A stretch of DNA of 64,000 nucleotides from Burkholderia savannae (GCF_001524445.2 NZ_CP013417.1:3100001-3164000), one strand, 5' to 3'; shown: positions 44,936-55,240, numbered from the stretch's first letter. The notes: generated by a model not told the origin, from the sequence alone. A program made the numbers and translations.

Positions 44936-46309
44936 ATGCAATCGAACACGGTCCATCCGTGCGATGAGCTGCTGCCTTCCGGCAAGCTGCTGACGCTCGG
45001 GCTACAGCACGTTCTCGTCATGTACGCGGGCGCCGTCGCGGTGCCGCTCATCGTCGGCGGCGCGCTCAAGCTGCCGAAAGACCAGATCGCATTCCTGATC
45101 AGCGCGGACCTGTTCGCGTGCGGGATCGCGACGCTGATCCAGACGCTCGGCGTGTGGATCTTCGGCATCCGCCTGCCCGTCATCATGGGCTGCACGTTCG
45201 CGGCCGTCGGCCCGATGATCGCGATCGGCACGAACCCCGGCCTCGGCATCCTCGACATCTTCGGCTCGACGATCGCCGCGGGCGCGATCGGCATCGTGCT
45301 CGCGCCGATGATCGGCAAGCTGTTGCGATTCTTCCCGCCCGTCGTCGTCGGCACCGTGATTTCGGTGATCGGGCTGTCGCTGATGGAAGTCGGGATCAAC
45401 TGGGCGGCGGGCGGCGTCGGCAATCCGAACTACGGCGACCCCGTCTACCTCGGCCTGTCGCTCCTCGTGCTCGCGCTGATTCTCCTCATCAACAAGTTCG
45501 GCCGGGGCTTCGTCGCGAACATCTCGGTGCTGCTCGGCATGGTCGCCGGCTTCGCGATCGCGTTCGCCGCGGGCCGCGTGAACACCGACGGCGTCGCGGC
45601 GGCGCCGTGGCTCGGCTTCGTCGCGCCGTTCCATTTCGGACTCCCGCATTTCGATCCGTTGGCGATCGCGACGATGGTGATCGTGATGTTCGTCACGTTC
45701 ATCGAATCGACCGGGATGTTCCTCGCGGTCGGCGACATGGTCGAGCGGCCCGTCGATCAGGACACGCTCGTGCGCGGCCTGCGCGTCGACGGGCTCGGCA
45801 CGCTGATCGGCGGCATCTTCAATTCGTTTCCGCACACGTCGTTCTCGCAGAACGTCGGGCTGATCGGCGTGACCGGCGTGAAGAGCCGCTTCGTCTGCGC
45901 GACGGGCGGCATGATCCTCGTGCTGCTCGGCCTCTTTCCGAAGATGGCGCAGCTCGTCGCGTCGGTGCCGCCCTTCGTGCTCGGCGGCGCGGGCATCGTG
46001 ATGTTCGGGATGGTGGCCGCGAACGGCGTGAAGGTGCTGTCGAAAGTCGATTTCGTGCGCAACCATCACAATCTGTTCATCGTCGCGGTGAGCATCGGCC
46101 TCGGCCTCGTGCCCGTCGTGTCGCCGAACTTCTTCTCGAAGCTGCCCGCCGCGCTCGCGCCGATCCTTCACAGCGGAATCCTGCTCGCGTCGGTGTCGGC
46201 CGTCGTGCTCAATCTCGTGTTCAACGGGATGAAGGGCGAACAGGACGCGCGCTGCGACATCCGCCGCGCAGGCCGCGACTTCGACGGAAGGCCCGCCGAT
46301 CTGCATTGA
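44936..46309 (+). CDS. NCS2-family xanthine/uric acid permease
   Basis: 457 residues, 12 or more transmembrane segments. QHVLVMYAGAVAVPLIVGGAL is the conserved first helix with the QH pair, and FSQNVGLIGVTGVKSR is the NCS2 signature of the xanthine/urate branch (XanP, UacT, YgfU). It imports a purine base with protons. The ATG at 44936 with GGAG eight bases upstream is preferred over an earlier in-frame ATG at 44870. No purine catabolic genes are adjacent. Confidence 0.88.
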   Translation: MQSNTVHPCDELLPSGKLLTLGLQHVLVMYAGAVAVPLIVGGALKLPKDQIAFLISADLFACGIATLIQTLGVWIFGIRLPVIMGCTFAAVGPMIAIGTNPGLGILDIFGSTIAAGAIGIVLAPMIGKLLRFFPPVVVGTVISVIGLSLMEVGINWAAGGVGNPNYGDPVYLGLSLLVLALILLINKFGRGFVANISVLLGMVAGFAIAFAAGRVNTDGVAAAPWLGFVAPFHFGLPHFDPLAIATMVIVMFVTFIESTGMFLAVGDMVERPVDQDTLVRGLRVDGLGTLIGGIFNSFPHTSFSQNVGLIGVTGVKSRFVCATGGMILVLLGLFPKMAQLVASVPPFVLGGAGIVMFGMVAANGVKVLSKVDFVRNHHNLFIVAVSIGLGLVPVVSPNFFSKLPAALAPILHSGILLASVSAVVLNLVFNGMKGEQDARCDIRRAGRDFDGRPADLH

Positions 46310-46321
46310 ATCGACGGCGCG

Positions 46322-46369
46322 CCGCCGTGCCGCCGTGCCGCCGTGCCGCCGTGCCGCCGTGCCGCCGTG
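46322..46369. repeat. Octamer tandem repeat (CCGCCGTG)6
   Basis: Six perfect 8-base units beginning 13 bases after the NCS2 stop codon. A length-variable locus type known in this bacterial group. Confidence 0.95.
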
Positions 46370-46700
46370 CAGGCAATCGAACACGAACGCCGCGCGTTGA
46401 ATCGCCTCGCCGAAGTCGGGCCTCGATCCGATCATCGCGTGGCGATTGCACGGCGTACGGCGCCGCGCGCCGCGAATCGAACGACTACCCCGCTTCGTGA
46501 AGCGCGCGGCGAAAAGCCCGCGAGCAATCCGGTCTTCATGGCGCGGCTCGTTTCGCGGCGTTTCTCGTTTTCGCCCCATGCGGCAGTCGAAGCGCCGACC
46601 GAACATACGGGCGTGCCGCTTGCGCGCGCAGCGGCCGCGCCGACGTTGCATCGACGACGCGGCGCGACGGCGGCGGGAATCGGATCGCGACCGCCAAACA

Positions 46701-46734
46701 AAAACCCCGCGTTCCGAAGAACGCGGGGTTTTTT
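46701..46734. terminator. Bidirectional rho-independent terminator, NCS2 / oprB
   Basis: CCCCGCGTTC (46705-46714) and GAACGCGGGG (46719-46728) form a perfect 10-bp stem with loop CGAA. Four A residues precede it and six T residues follow, so it can stop both converging transcripts. Confidence 0.92.
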
Positions 46735-46824
46735 CATTCACGCGGCGACGCATCCGTCGCCGCTCACGCACCGCGCGACGGGCGAACCAACCGCGTTCGC
46801 TCGCCGAGCGGCGCGGGCGACCGC

Positions 46825-48372
46825 TTAGCCGGCCGTCGTCGCGCCGGCGGACGCGGCGGGCACGGCCGACGCCGCCGCAGGCACGGCCGCACGTCCGTAG
46901 TCGACGGGCGCATCCGCTGGGCGCGGCGTCTCGCCCGCGCGCTCGATCCAGCCGCCGCCCAGCGCGCGGTACAGATCGACGAGGTTCGTCCAGCGCGCGA
47001 GCCGCGCGCTGATCAACTGCTGCTGCGCCGTGTACAGATCGGTCTGCGCGGTCAACACCGACAGATAGCTGTCGACGCCGTTCTTGTAGCGCAGGTCCGA
47101 CAGATCGTAGCGGCGCTGCTGCGCGTGCTCGTTGCGCTCGAGCGCCGCGATCTGCTGATCGTACGTGCCGCGCGCGGCGAGCCCGTCCGACACCTCGCGG
47201 AACGCGCTCTGGATCGCCTTCTCGTAGTTCGCGATCTCGATGCGCTTCTGCACGTGCGCGAGATCGAGGTTCGCGATGTTCTGCCCGCCCTCGAAGATCG
47301 GCAACGCGATGCTCGGCGCGAACGACCACGCCGCCGTGCCGGCCTTGAACAGGCCGCCGAGCGTCGGGCTCGCGGTGCCGAACGCCGCCGTCAGCGAGAT
47401 CTTCGGGAAGAACGCCGCGCGCGCCGCGCCGATGTTCGCGTTCGCCGCGCGCAACGCCTCCTCGGCCTGCATGATGTCGGGGCGCCGCGTCAGCAGATCG
47501 GACGGCAGCCCGGCCGGCACGTCGGTCAGCAGGTTCTGCGCGTTGAGCGGCAGGCCGGCCGGCAGATCGTCGGGCAGCGGCTCGCCGATCAGCAGCACGA
47601 GCGCGTTGACCGCCTGCGCACGCGCGCGCGCCTGCGCCTGCTGGTTCGCGAGCGCCGTCTCGACGACCGTCTGCGCCTGCCGCAGATCGAGCTCCGAGCC
47701 GGTGCCGTTGTCGAACTGCAGCTTCGTGAGGTCGTACGACGCGCGCGCCGTCTTCAGCGTGTTCTCCGTGACCTGCAGCAGGTCGTCGGTCGACAGGAGC
47801 GAGAGGTACTGATCGGCGACGCTCGCGACGAGCGAGATCTCCGCGGCCTTGCGCGCCTGCGCGGTCGCGAAATATTGCGCGAGCGCCTGGTCCTTCAGGC
47901 TCTGCACGCGGCCGAACAGGTCGAGCTCCCACGACGCGGACACGCCGACGTTGTAGGCGCGCGAGATGAGCGGCTGGCGCGTCGTCGACACGCCGGCGGG
48001 ATAGCGCTGGATCGAGCCCGTGCCGGTGCCGTCGAGCGTCGGGAACAGGCCGGCGCGCGTGATCTGATACTGCGCGCGCGAGGCCTCGACGTTCAGCACC
48101 GATACGCGCAGATCGCGGTTGTTCCTCAGCGCGATCTCGACGAGCCGCTGCAGGCGCGGATCGACGAAGAACTCGCGCCAGCCGATGTCGACGGCCGACT
48201 GGCCGTTCGCGCTGCGCGCGCCGGACGCGGCGCCCGGCTGCGCGGCGTAGACGCCGTCGGTCGGGAACGCGCCCGACACGGGCGCGGCCGGACGCTCGTA
48301 GCGCGGCGCGAGCGTGCAGCCCGTCGCGAGCAGGGCGACTGCGAGCGCAGTCAAAGCATGTTTTCGCTTCAT
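46825..48372 (-). CDS. oprB: RND efflux outer membrane lipoprotein OprB
   Basis: 515 residues, NodT/OprM family of outer membrane channel. The signal peptide ends at a lipobox LLATGC, so it is lipid-anchored, and two tandem OEP domains follow (helical barrel pairs; LDLRQAQTVVETALANQQ and DLYTAQQQLISARLARW in each). The ATG at 48372 is preferred over the GTG at 48375 because AAGG is placed better. It lies directly after bpeB with three bases between the bpeB stop and the ATG. With BpeA and BpeB it forms the tripartite BpeAB-OprB pump (aminoglycosides, macrolides and quorum-sensing molecules in B. pseudomallei). Confidence 0.92.
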   Translation of the reverse strand: MKRKHALTALAVALLATGCTLAPRYERPAAPVSGAFPTDGVYAAQPGAASGARSANGQSAVDIGWREFFVDPRLQRLVEIALRNNRDLRVSVLNVEASRAQYQITRAGLFPTLDGTGTGSIQRYPAGVSTTRQPLISRAYNVGVSASWELDLFGRVQSLKDQALAQYFATAQARKAAEISLVASVADQYLSLLSTDDLLQVTENTLKTARASYDLTKLQFDNGTGSELDLRQAQTVVETALANQQAQARARAQAVNALVLLIGEPLPDDLPAGLPLNAQNLLTDVPAGLPSDLLTRRPDIMQAEEALRAANANIGAARAAFFPKISLTAAFGTASPTLGGLFKAGTAAWSFAPSIALPIFEGGQNIANLDLAHVQKRIEIANYEKAIQSAFREVSDGLAARGTYDQQIAALERNEHAQQRRYDLSDLRYKNGVDSYLSVLTAQTDLYTAQQQLISARLARWTNLVDLYRALGGGWIERAGETPRPADAPVDYGRAAVPAAASAVPAASAGATTAG

Positions 48373-48375
48373 CAC

Positions 48376-51300
48376 TTAATCCTTCTTGCCAGCGTCGTCG
48401 CCGTGCTCCGGCTTTTCGTCACGGTGCATGTGCTCGTGCGCGAGGCGCAGCGCTTCGTCGGCGTCTTCCTTCTCGCCGCTGAACACCGCCCGCACCTTCA
48501 CGAAGAACATCGGGATCATGAAGATCGCGAGGAACGTCGCCGTGATCATCCCGCCGATCACGCCCGTGCCGATCGCGTGCTGGCTCGCCGAGCCGGCGCC
48601 GTTGCTGATCGCGAGCGGCAGCACGCCGAGAATGAACGCGAGCGACGTCATCAGAATCGGACGCAGCCGCAGCCGCGACGCCTCCAGCGCCGCCTCGATC
48701 GGCCCCATCTTCTCCGTCTGCTGCAGCTCGCGCGCGAACTCGACGATCAGAATCGCGTTCTTCGCGGACAGGCCGACGGTCGTCAAGAGCCCCACCTGGA
48801 AGAACACGTCGTTCTCGAGCCCGCGCATCGTCGCGGCGAGCAGCGCCCCGATCACGCCGAGCGGCACCACCATGATCACCGAGAACGGAATCGACCAGCT
48901 TTCATACAGCGCGGCGAGACACAGGAACACGACGAGGATCGAGATCGCATACAGGATCGGCGCCTGCGAGCCCGACTGGATTTCCTGGAACGACAGCCCC
49001 GTCCACGAATAGCCGATACCCGTCGGCAGCTTCTTCGCGAGCGTTTCCATCGCCGCCATCGCCTGGCCGGTCGATTTGCCCGGCGCGGCCTGGCCCTGGA
49101 TTTCCATCGCCGAGATGCCGTTGTAGCGCTCGAGCTTCGGCGAGCCGTACGTCCAGTGGCCGGTCGCGAACGCGCTGAACGGCACCATCCCGCCCGATCC
49201 GTTGCGCACGTACCAGATGTTCAGGTCTTCCGGCGACATCCGGAACGGCGCGTCGGCCTGCACGTACACCTTCTTGATCCGGCCGTCGGTATCGAGGAAG
49301 TTGTTCACGTAGCTCGATGCCCAGGCGATCGAGAACGTCTGGTCGATCGCCGACGCCGTGACGCCGAGCGCGTTCGCCTTCTCGCGGTCGATGTTCACCT
49401 TGTACTGCGGCGTGTCGTTCAGGCCGTTCGGGCGCACGCCTTGCAGCGTCGGGTCCTTCGCGGCCATTCCGAGCAGCTGATTGCGCGCGGCCATCAGCGC
49501 GTCGTGGCCGAGACCCGCGCTGTCGGTCAGCTCGAAGTCGAAGCCGGCCGCCGTGCCGAGTTCGGGAATCGACGGCGGGTTGAACGGAATCACGAGCGCG
49601 TCCTTGTAGCCCGCATAGCGCCCGAACATCCGGCCGATCAGCGCCTGCACCTTCTGGTTCGCGCTCTGCCGCTGCGAGTAGTCCTTCAGCTTGACGAACA
49701 CGAGGCCCGAGTTCTGGCCGCGGCCCGCGAAGCTGAAGCCGTTCACCGTGAACGCGGATTCGACGATGTCCTTTTCCTGCGTGAGCAGGTAATCGGAAAT
49801 GTTCGCGAGCGTGCGCGCGGTCGTCTCCTGCGTCGAGCCCGACGGCGTCTGGACGATCACGAACATGAGCCCCTGATCCTCGTCGGGCAGGAACGATTTC
49901 GGCAGACGCACGAACAGCAGGCCGACCGCGACGATCACCGCCAGATAGATGATGAGCCAGCGGCCCGAGCGCTTGATCACGTGGTGGACGCCGACGTGAT
50001 ACTTGTCGCGGCTCGCGTTGAAGGTTCGGTTGAACCAGCCGAAGAAGCCCTTCTTCTCCTCGTGGTGCCCCTGCGGGATCGGCTTGAGGATCGTCGCGCA
50101 CAGCGCCGGCGTCAGGATCAACGCGACGAGCACGGACAGCACCATCGCCGACACGATCGTCAGCGAGAACTGGCGATAGATCGCGCCGACCGACCCGCCG
50201 GAAAACGCGACCGGCACGAACACCGCGGACAGCACGAGCGCGACGCCGACGAGCGCGCCCGTGATCTGGCCCATCGCCTTGCGCGTCGCTTCCTTGGGCG
50301 ACAAGCCCTCTTCCGCCATCACCCGCTCGACGTTCTCGACGACGACGATCGCATCGTCGACGAGCAGGCCGATCGCGAGCACGAGGCCGAACATCGACAG
50401 CACGTTGATCGAGAAGCCGACCATCGACATGATCGCGAACGTGCCGAGCAGCACGACGGGCACGGCGATCGTCGGGATGATCGTCGCCCGCAGGTTCTGC
50501 AGGAACAGATACATCACGAGGAACACGAGGACGATACCCTCGAGCAGCGTCTTCACCACTTCCTCGATCGACAGGCGCACGAACGGCGTGGTGTCGTACG
50601 GATACTTGACGACGAGGCCATGCGGGAAGTACGACGACATCTCGTCGATCTTCGCGCGCACCGCCTTCGCCGTCGCGAGCGCGTTCGCGTTCGTCGCGAG
50701 CTGGATGCCGAGCGCCGCGGTCGGCTGGCCGTTGTACTTCGTGTCGAAGTTGTACGTTTCGCCGCCGAGGCCGATCTGCGCGACGTCCTTCAGGCGCACC
50801 TGCGAGCCGTCCTGGTTCACCTTCAGCAGGATGTTGCCGAACTGCTCGGGCGTCTGCAAAAGCGTCTGCTCGGTGATCGTCGCCTGCAGCACGGTGCCCG
50901 GCACGGCCGGCGTGCCGCCGAGCTGGCCGCCCGCGATCTGCACGTTCTGCGCGGAGATCGCGCTCGTCACGTCGACCGGCGTGAGCCCGTAGTTCGTGAG
51001 CTTCGTCGGATCGAGCCAGATCCGCATCGCGTACTGCGAGCCGAACAGCGTGACGGTGCCGACGCCGTTGATCCGGCTGATCGGGTCCTTCACGTGCGAC
51101 GCGACGTAGTTCGCCAGGTCGTACTTGTTCATGCTGCCGTCTTCGGAGTTGAAGGCGAGCACGAGCAGGAAGCTGCTGCTCGACTTCGTCACCGACAGGC
51201 CGAGCTGCTGAACCACCTGCGGCAGGATCGGCGTCGCGAGCGACAGCTTGTTCTGCACCTGGACCTGCGCGATGTCCGGGTTCGTACCCGGCGCGAACGT

Positions 51301-51576
51301 GATCGTGATCGTCGCGTTGCCCGAGTCGTCACTCGTCGACGACATGTACAGGAAGTTGTCGAGACCGCTCATCTGCTGCTCGATCACCTGCGTGACCGTG
51401 TCTTCGACAGTCTTCGCCGAAGCGCCCGGATAGTTCGCGGTGATCTGGATCGACGGAGGCGCGATCGTCGGATACTGGGCGATCGGCAGCGTGAAGATCG
51501 CCGCGACCCCGGCCAGCATCAGGATGATGGCGATCACCCACGCGAAGATCGGGCGATCGATAAAAAACTTTGCCAT
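48376..51576 (-). CDS. bpeB: RND efflux inner membrane transporter BpeB
   Basis: 1066 residues, full-length HAE1-family pump with 12 transmembrane segments and two large periplasmic loops. The start [17 protein letters not shown] is standard. The proton-relay pair DD lies in [18 protein letters not shown] in helix 4, and [17 protein letters not shown] is typical of AcrB/MexB. It exports substrates using proton motive force, through BpeA and OprB. It follows bpeA by 15 bases. Confidence 0.96.
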   Translation of the reverse strand: MAKFFIDRPIFAWVIAIILMLAGVAAIFTLPIAQYPTIAPPSIQITANYPGASAKTVEDTVTQVIEQQMSGLDNFLYMSSTSDDSGNATITITFAPGTNPDIAQVQVQNKLSLATPILPQVVQQLGLSVTKSSSSFLLVLAFNSEDGSMNKYDLANYVASHVKDPISRINGVGTVTLFGSQYAMRIWLDPTKLTNYGLTPVDVTSAISAQNVQIAGGQLGGTPAVPGTVLQATITEQTLLQTPEQFGNILLKVNQDGSQVRLKDVAQIGLGGETYNFDTKYNGQPTAALGIQLATNANALATAKAVRAKIDEMSSYFPHGLVVKYPYDTTPFVRLSIEEVVKTLLEGIVLVFLVMYLFLQNLRATIIPTIAVPVVLLGTFAIMSMVGFSINVLSMFGLVLAIGLLVDDAIVVVENVERVMAEEGLSPKEATRKAMGQITGALVGVALVLSAVFVPVAFSGGSVGAIYRQFSLTIVSAMVLSVLVALILTPALCATILKPIPQGHHEEKKGFFGWFNRTFNASRDKYHVGVHHVIKRSGRWLIIYLAVIVAVGLLFVRLPKSFLPDEDQGLMFVIVQTPSGSTQETTARTLANISDYLLTQEKDIVESAFTVNGFSFAGRGQNSGLVFVKLKDYSQRQSANQKVQALIGRMFGRYAGYKDALVIPFNPPSIPELGTAAGFDFELTDSAGLGHDALMAARNQLLGMAAKDPTLQGVRPNGLNDTPQYKVNIDREKANALGVTASAIDQTFSIAWASSYVNNFLDTDGRIKKVYVQADAPFRMSPEDLNIWYVRNGSGGMVPFSAFATGHWTYGSPKLERYNGISAMEIQGQAAPGKSTGQAMAAMETLAKKLPTGIGYSWTGLSFQEIQSGSQAPILYAISILVVFLCLAALYESWSIPFSVIMVVPLGVIGALLAATMRGLENDVFFQVGLLTTVGLSAKNAILIVEFARELQQTEKMGPIEAALEASRLRLRPILMTSLAFILGVLPLAISNGAGSASQHAIGTGVIGGMITATFLAIFMIPMFFVKVRAVFSGEKEDADEALRLAHEHMHRDEKPEHGDDAGKKD

Positions 51577-51591
51577 GAAACAGGCCCCCTG

Positions 51592-52842
51592 TTATTGCGC
51601 GCTCGACGCGGCGGCCGCGCTCGACGGCGCGGCACCCGATGCGGCCGCGCTCGCCGCCGCGGCCTGGGCGGGCGAGGCGCCCGCTTGCGCTGCGCCCGAC
51701 GCGGCCTGCAACTGCGCGTCGGCGGTCTTCACGGACATGCCCGGACGCACCTTGTCGATGCCCTGCACGATCACGCGGTCGCCCGCCTGCAGGCCGCCCT
51801 CGACCACCCAGTTCTGGCCCTGCGTGCCGCTCGTCGTGAGCACGCGCGACGCGACCTTGCCCTTCTCGTCGACGATCATCGCGATCGCCTGGCCCTTCGG
51901 ATCGTGCGTGACGCCGATCTGCGGAACGAGGAACGCGTTGTCGTTGACCCCCTCTTCGATGCGCGCGCGCACGAACATGCCCGGCAGCAGCACGCGCTGC
52001 TTGTTCGGGAAGATCGCGCGGATCGTGACCGAGCCCGTCGTCTGGTCGACCGTGACGTCGCTGAACTGCAGCTTGCCCTGCTCCGAGTACGGCTTGCCGT
52101 CCTCGAGGATCAGCGTGACCTTCGCCGCGCCCGGGCCTTCCGTCTTGATGCGCCCGCTCTGGATGTCCTGGCGCAGCTTCAGGCCGTCGAGGCTCGACTG
52201 CGTGAGATCCACGTACACCGGATCGAGCTGCTGGACGGTCGACATCAGCGTCGCCTGGCTCGCCTGCACGTAGGCGCCCGGCGTGACCTGCGAGATCCCG
52301 ACGCGGCCCGTGATCGGCGAGACCACGTCCGTGTAGCCGAGGTTGATCTGCGCGGTGTCGACCGCCGCCTTGCCCGATCCGACGTCGGCGGCCGCCTGCC
52401 CTTGCGCGGCGACCGCATCGTCGTACTGCTGCTTGCTCACCGCGTTCGCGGCGACGAGCACCTTGTAGCGCGCGACGAGCGCGTTCTGCGTCGCGAGGTT
52501 CGCCTGCGCCTTCGCGAGCGTCGCCTTCGCGCTGTTCAGCTGCGCGACGTACGGCGCGGGATCGATCTTGTAAAGGCGCTGGCCGGCCTTGACGTCGCCG
52601 CCCTCGGTGAACTCACGCCGCAGCACGATGCCGTCGACCCGCGCGCGCACTTGCGCGACGAGATACGCGCTCGTGCGGCCCGGCAGCTCCGAGACCACCG
52701 GCACGGATTGCGGCTGCACGGTGACGACGCCGACCTCCGGCGTTTGAGGAGGCGGAGCCGATTCTTTTTTTCCGCACGCGGCCAGGAAGACGGCGGCTGT
52801 CGCGACAGTGATTAAGCGGTATGGAACCCGTTCGACGCGCAT
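51592..52842 (-). CDS. bpeA: RND periplasmic adaptor lipoprotein BpeA
   Basis: 416 residues, membrane fusion protein of the AcrA/MexA type. Lipobox LAAC has C23; barrel-sandwich, alpha-hairpin (about 95-165, AKATLAKAQANLATQNALVARYK region) and beta-barrel domains follow. The C-terminal 50 residues are Ala/Ser/Pro low complexity. The ATG at 52842 starts MRVERVPYRLITVA. First gene of bpeAB-oprB, it is divergent from bpeR and presumably repressed through the operator at 53097-53114. Confidence 0.94.
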   Translation of the reverse strand: MRVERVPYRLITVATAAVFLAACGKKESAPPPQTPEVGVVTVQPQSVPVVSELPGRTSAYLVAQVRARVDGIVLRREFTEGGDVKAGQRLYKIDPAPYVAQLNSAKATLAKAQANLATQNALVARYKVLVAANAVSKQQYDDAVAAQGQAAADVGSGKAAVDTAQINLGYTDVVSPITGRVGISQVTPGAYVQASQATLMSTVQQLDPVYVDLTQSSLDGLKLRQDIQSGRIKTEGPGAAKVTLILEDGKPYSEQGKLQFSDVTVDQTTGSVTIRAIFPNKQRVLLPGMFVRARIEEGVNDNAFLVPQIGVTHDPKGQAIAMIVDEKGKVASRVLTTSGTQGQNWVVEGGLQAGDRVIVQGIDKVRPGMSVKTADAQLQAASGAAQAGASPAQAAAASAAASGAAPSSAAAASSAQ

Positions 52843-53259
52843 GGAGCGACCTCGTTTGTAACTGGATGAAATAAGTGCCGGCCCTCGGGGACGCAACACG
52901 AACGCGCCTTGCGGCGCGGATCGGACAACTGAATTGCTTGACTGCGAATACAACAGCGGCACGTGACTGCCGTGCCGGGATGCCGCCGCGCGGAGCAACC
53001 GCGGTACGCGCGGAACAACAATGAGGAGGGAAATCAGCAGAGACGGATATTAACTGATTGCCTCGAAAGCCATTCGGCCGTAAGCTGGCATTGTATATAC
53101 ATTCACGAATGTATGTAAAAGTCCTTCATGCGCCGCACAATTTCTTACAAATTACCAAGGTTTACAACTGCCGGACGGGGACGACCGGCATGCGGCGCCT
53201 GTGATGCAACCCTTATTATTAACGCAATGACCTCGACTTTGCACATGACGAGCTTCTGA
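52843..53259. other. bpeA-bpeR divergent promoter region
   Basis: 417 bases. The only marked structure is the AcrR-type palindrome (53094-53117) inside an AT-rich zone (about 53040-53230) which probably holds both promoters. That leaves about 250 bases as a long bpeA leader. Confidence 0.5.
53097..53114. promoter_or_regulatory. Probable BpeR operator
   Basis: ATACATTCACGAATGTAT has perfect 8-bp arms around AC. With flanks (53094-53117) it matches 20 of 24 positions of the E. coli acrAB AcrR operator as I recall it. BpeR belongs to the AcrR-like TetR repressors. Confidence 0.78.
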
Positions 53260-53895
53260 ATGGCCAGACGCACGAAGGAGGAGGCGCTCGCGACGCGCGA
53301 CCGCATCCTCGACGCCGCCGAACACGTCTTCTTCGAAAAAGGCGTGTCGCACACGTCGCTCGCCGACATCGCCCAGCACGCGGGCGTCACGCGCGGCGCG
53401 ATCTATTGGCACTTCGCGAGCAAGAGCGAGCTGTTCGACGCGATGTTCGACCGCGTGCTGCTGCCGATCGACGAGCTGAAGGCGGACACGGGCGCGCCGC
53501 ACGCCGACCCGCTCGGCCGGATTCGCGAGATCCTGATCTGGTGCCTGCTTGGCGTCGCGCGCGATCCGCAGCTGCGGCGCGTGTTCAGCATCCTGTTCAT
53601 GAAGTGCGAGTACGTCGCGGACATGGGGCCGCTCCTGCAGCGCAACCGCGAAGGAATGCGCGACGCGCTGCGCAACATCGAAGCGGATCTCGCGCAGGGC
53701 GTCGCGAACGGCCAGTTGCCGGCCGATCTCGACACGTGGCGCGCGACGCTGATGCTGCACACGCTCGTGAGCGGCTTCGTGCGCGACATGCTGATGCTGC
53801 CGGGCGAGATCGATGCGGAGCGGCACGCGGAAAAGCTCGTCGACGGCTGCTTCGACATGCTGCGCACGAGCTCCGCGATGCGCAAGGACGGCTGA
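53260..53895 (+). CDS. bpeR: TetR-family repressor of the BpeAB-OprB pump
   Basis: 211 residues: a TetR helix-turn-helix (about 10-56, TRDRILDAAEHVFFEKGVSHTSLADIAQHAGVTRGAIYWHF) and a C-terminal ligand domain of the AcrR type (LLGVARDPQLRRVFSILFMKCEYV). It is divergent from bpeA. Members release DNA on binding pump substrates, derepressing efflux. The ATG at 53260 gives MARRTKEEALATR, the usual AcrR start. Confidence 0.94.
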   Translation: MARRTKEEALATRDRILDAAEHVFFEKGVSHTSLADIAQHAGVTRGAIYWHFASKSELFDAMFDRVLLPIDELKADTGAPHADPLGRIREILIWCLLGVARDPQLRRVFSILFMKCEYVADMGPLLQRNREGMRDALRNIEADLAQGVANGQLPADLDTWRATLMLHTLVSGFVRDMLMLPGEIDAERHAEKLVDGCFDMLRTSSAMRKDG

Positions 53896-54076
53896 GCGGG
53901 CGGCGCGGCGTGACGAAGCGGCCGTGCGCCGGGCGTTCGCCGCGCTAGGCCGGAAAGGGAATCGGGCGAGAAATCGAGATGCGCGAGATGCTCGAAATGC
54001 GCGGCGCCGGACGAGCAGCGCGAAACGCCGTGTGCGCCCGATTGGGCGTCGCGGCGAAGCGCCGGCACGGCGCAGC

Positions 54077-54108
54077 GGCCGAAGCGGGGCCGAAGCGGGG
54101 CCGAAGCG
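54077..54108. repeat. 11-base repeat GGCCGAAGCGG, three units
   Basis: Two perfect and one nearly complete 11-base unit, 17 bases beyond the 3' end of the CoxG-like gene. The rest of the 229-base gap after bpeR shows no gene. Confidence 0.7.
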
Positions 54109-54124
54109 TCAGAAACGGCGAGGC

Positions 54125-54853
54125 TCAGCCGCCGTTGAACCAGCGCGCCACATACAGCAGCAGCGCGACGAAGAAGATCATCGCGGCCCACGCCCACAGC
54201 GGCACCGGGTTCGATTCGCGATGGTGGAGCGCGCTCGCCGCGCGCCCCGTCAGCGCGCCGCCCAGATGCTGCGCATGCGCGCGGCGCGCGATGCCCGTGA
54301 ACCCGGCTGGCCGCAGGAACACGTGCTGCCGCCGCGGCGCACCGTCGCGCGCGCGGTTCGGCGCGAGCCCGTGCTTCGCCTGCACGACCTCGCAGAACTC
54401 GGTGAAGAAATCGTCGGCAAGCTCGTGCAGCGCATTCTGGATCTGGCGGCCCGGCAGCTCGGCGAGCGGGCCCGACGCCGTCGCCCACACCGCGTATTCG
54501 ATCCGCGTCGCGGGCTCGCCGCGGATCGCGTCCGGCGCATCGTCGGCGGGCGCGAGCACGACGTCGATCTGGCCGCGCAGCGCGCCGATGCCGTCCGCAC
54601 GCGCCCGGAAGTTCAGCGTGCGTCTCGTGTGCTCCGGCTCGTCGTGGCGCTCGCTGACGACGTGTGCACGCACGTCGTAGCGCGCGCGCAGCGGGCCGAG
54701 CGGCACGGTCAGCGCGAGCGCGTACTCGCCGCGCGCCAGCCGCGAAAACGACTCGCAATGATCGAGGCTCGCGCGCACGAGCGCGAGATCCTGCAGCGCG
54801 TCCCAGACGACGGACGGTGCGAGCGGAATGCACAACGCATCGTTCAGTTCCAT
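54125..54853 (-). CDS. CoxG-like SRPBCC protein with C-terminal membrane anchor
   Basis: 242 residues. The SRPBCC domain (about 1-150) starts MELNDALCIPLAPSVVWDALQD and contains RLARGEYALALTVPLGPLRARY, the pattern of carbon monoxide dehydrogenase subunit G. A single hydrophobic segment near the end (PLWAWAAMIFFVALLLYVARWF) would tether it to the membrane. CoxG proteins recruit CO dehydrogenase to the membrane, but no cox genes are nearby, so its role here is unknown. It is 27 bases after the DUF427 gene. Confidence 0.8.
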   Translation of the reverse strand: MELNDALCIPLAPSVVWDALQDLALVRASLDHCESFSRLARGEYALALTVPLGPLRARYDVRAHVVSERHDEPEHTRRTLNFRARADGIGALRGQIDVVLAPADDAPDAIRGEPATRIEYAVWATASGPLAELPGRQIQNALHELADDFFTEFCEVVQAKHGLAPNRARDGAPRRQHVFLRPAGFTGIARRAHAQHLGGALTGRAASALHHRESNPVPLWAWAAMIFFVALLLYVARWFNGG

Positions 54854-54880
54854 GATCGCCTCCCCCGATGAGCCGCCGCG

Positions 54881-55240
54881 TCAGGACGTCACGTCGATGC
54901 GGTCGACGCACGCGGCATCGAACGCGACATAGTGCCGGATCGCATCCGCGATCTCCGGCGGCTCCTCGTAACTCCATGCGGCGTTCTCTATCACGCCGTC
55001 TTCGGTATGCAGATGGAAATAGGTTGCCGGCCCCTTGCGCTCGCAGCGCGTCACGCGATCGGACGGCGCGAGCCGCGACATGTTGACGTCGCCGCGCGGC
55101 AGATACTGGACGTCGGGCAGGCCCGATTCCCTCAGCGTGTAGGCGGCAAGCGAATCGGCATAGGTGATCCCCCGATGGATCACGCGAACGCGATGGCGGT
55201 TCGGCTCGATTTCGATGCGATGGCCTGCGGCGTCGGACAT
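54881..55240 (-). CDS. DUF427 family protein
   Basis: 119 residues. HRIEIEPNRHRVRVIHRGITYADSLAAYTLRESGLPDVQYLPRGDV is the typical DUF427 start, and the YFHLHTEDGVIENAAWSYEEPP stretch matches the second half. The reaction is unknown. It may be cotranscribed with the CoxG-like gene. Confidence 0.85.
   Translation of the reverse strand: MSDAAGHRIEIEPNRHRVRVIHRGITYADSLAAYTLRESGLPDVQYLPRGDVNMSRLAPSDRVTRCERKGPATYFHLHTEDGVIENAAWSYEEPPEIADAIRHYVAFDAACVDRIDVTS

Larger units (their letters stand above)
46310..46824. other. Gap between NCS2 gene and oprB
   Basis: 515 bases at the convergence of the NCS2 gene and oprB. It holds the 8-mer array (46322-46369) and a bidirectional terminator (46701-46734). 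No gene is seen between. Confidence 0.45.

Noticed and set aside
47125..52815. A 1,896-codon open frame on the plus strand
   Set aside because: It is antisense to oprB, bpeB and bpeA, which have full family motifs. Its product is Arg/His/Asp-rich, the composition produced when GC-rich codons are read on the other strand.
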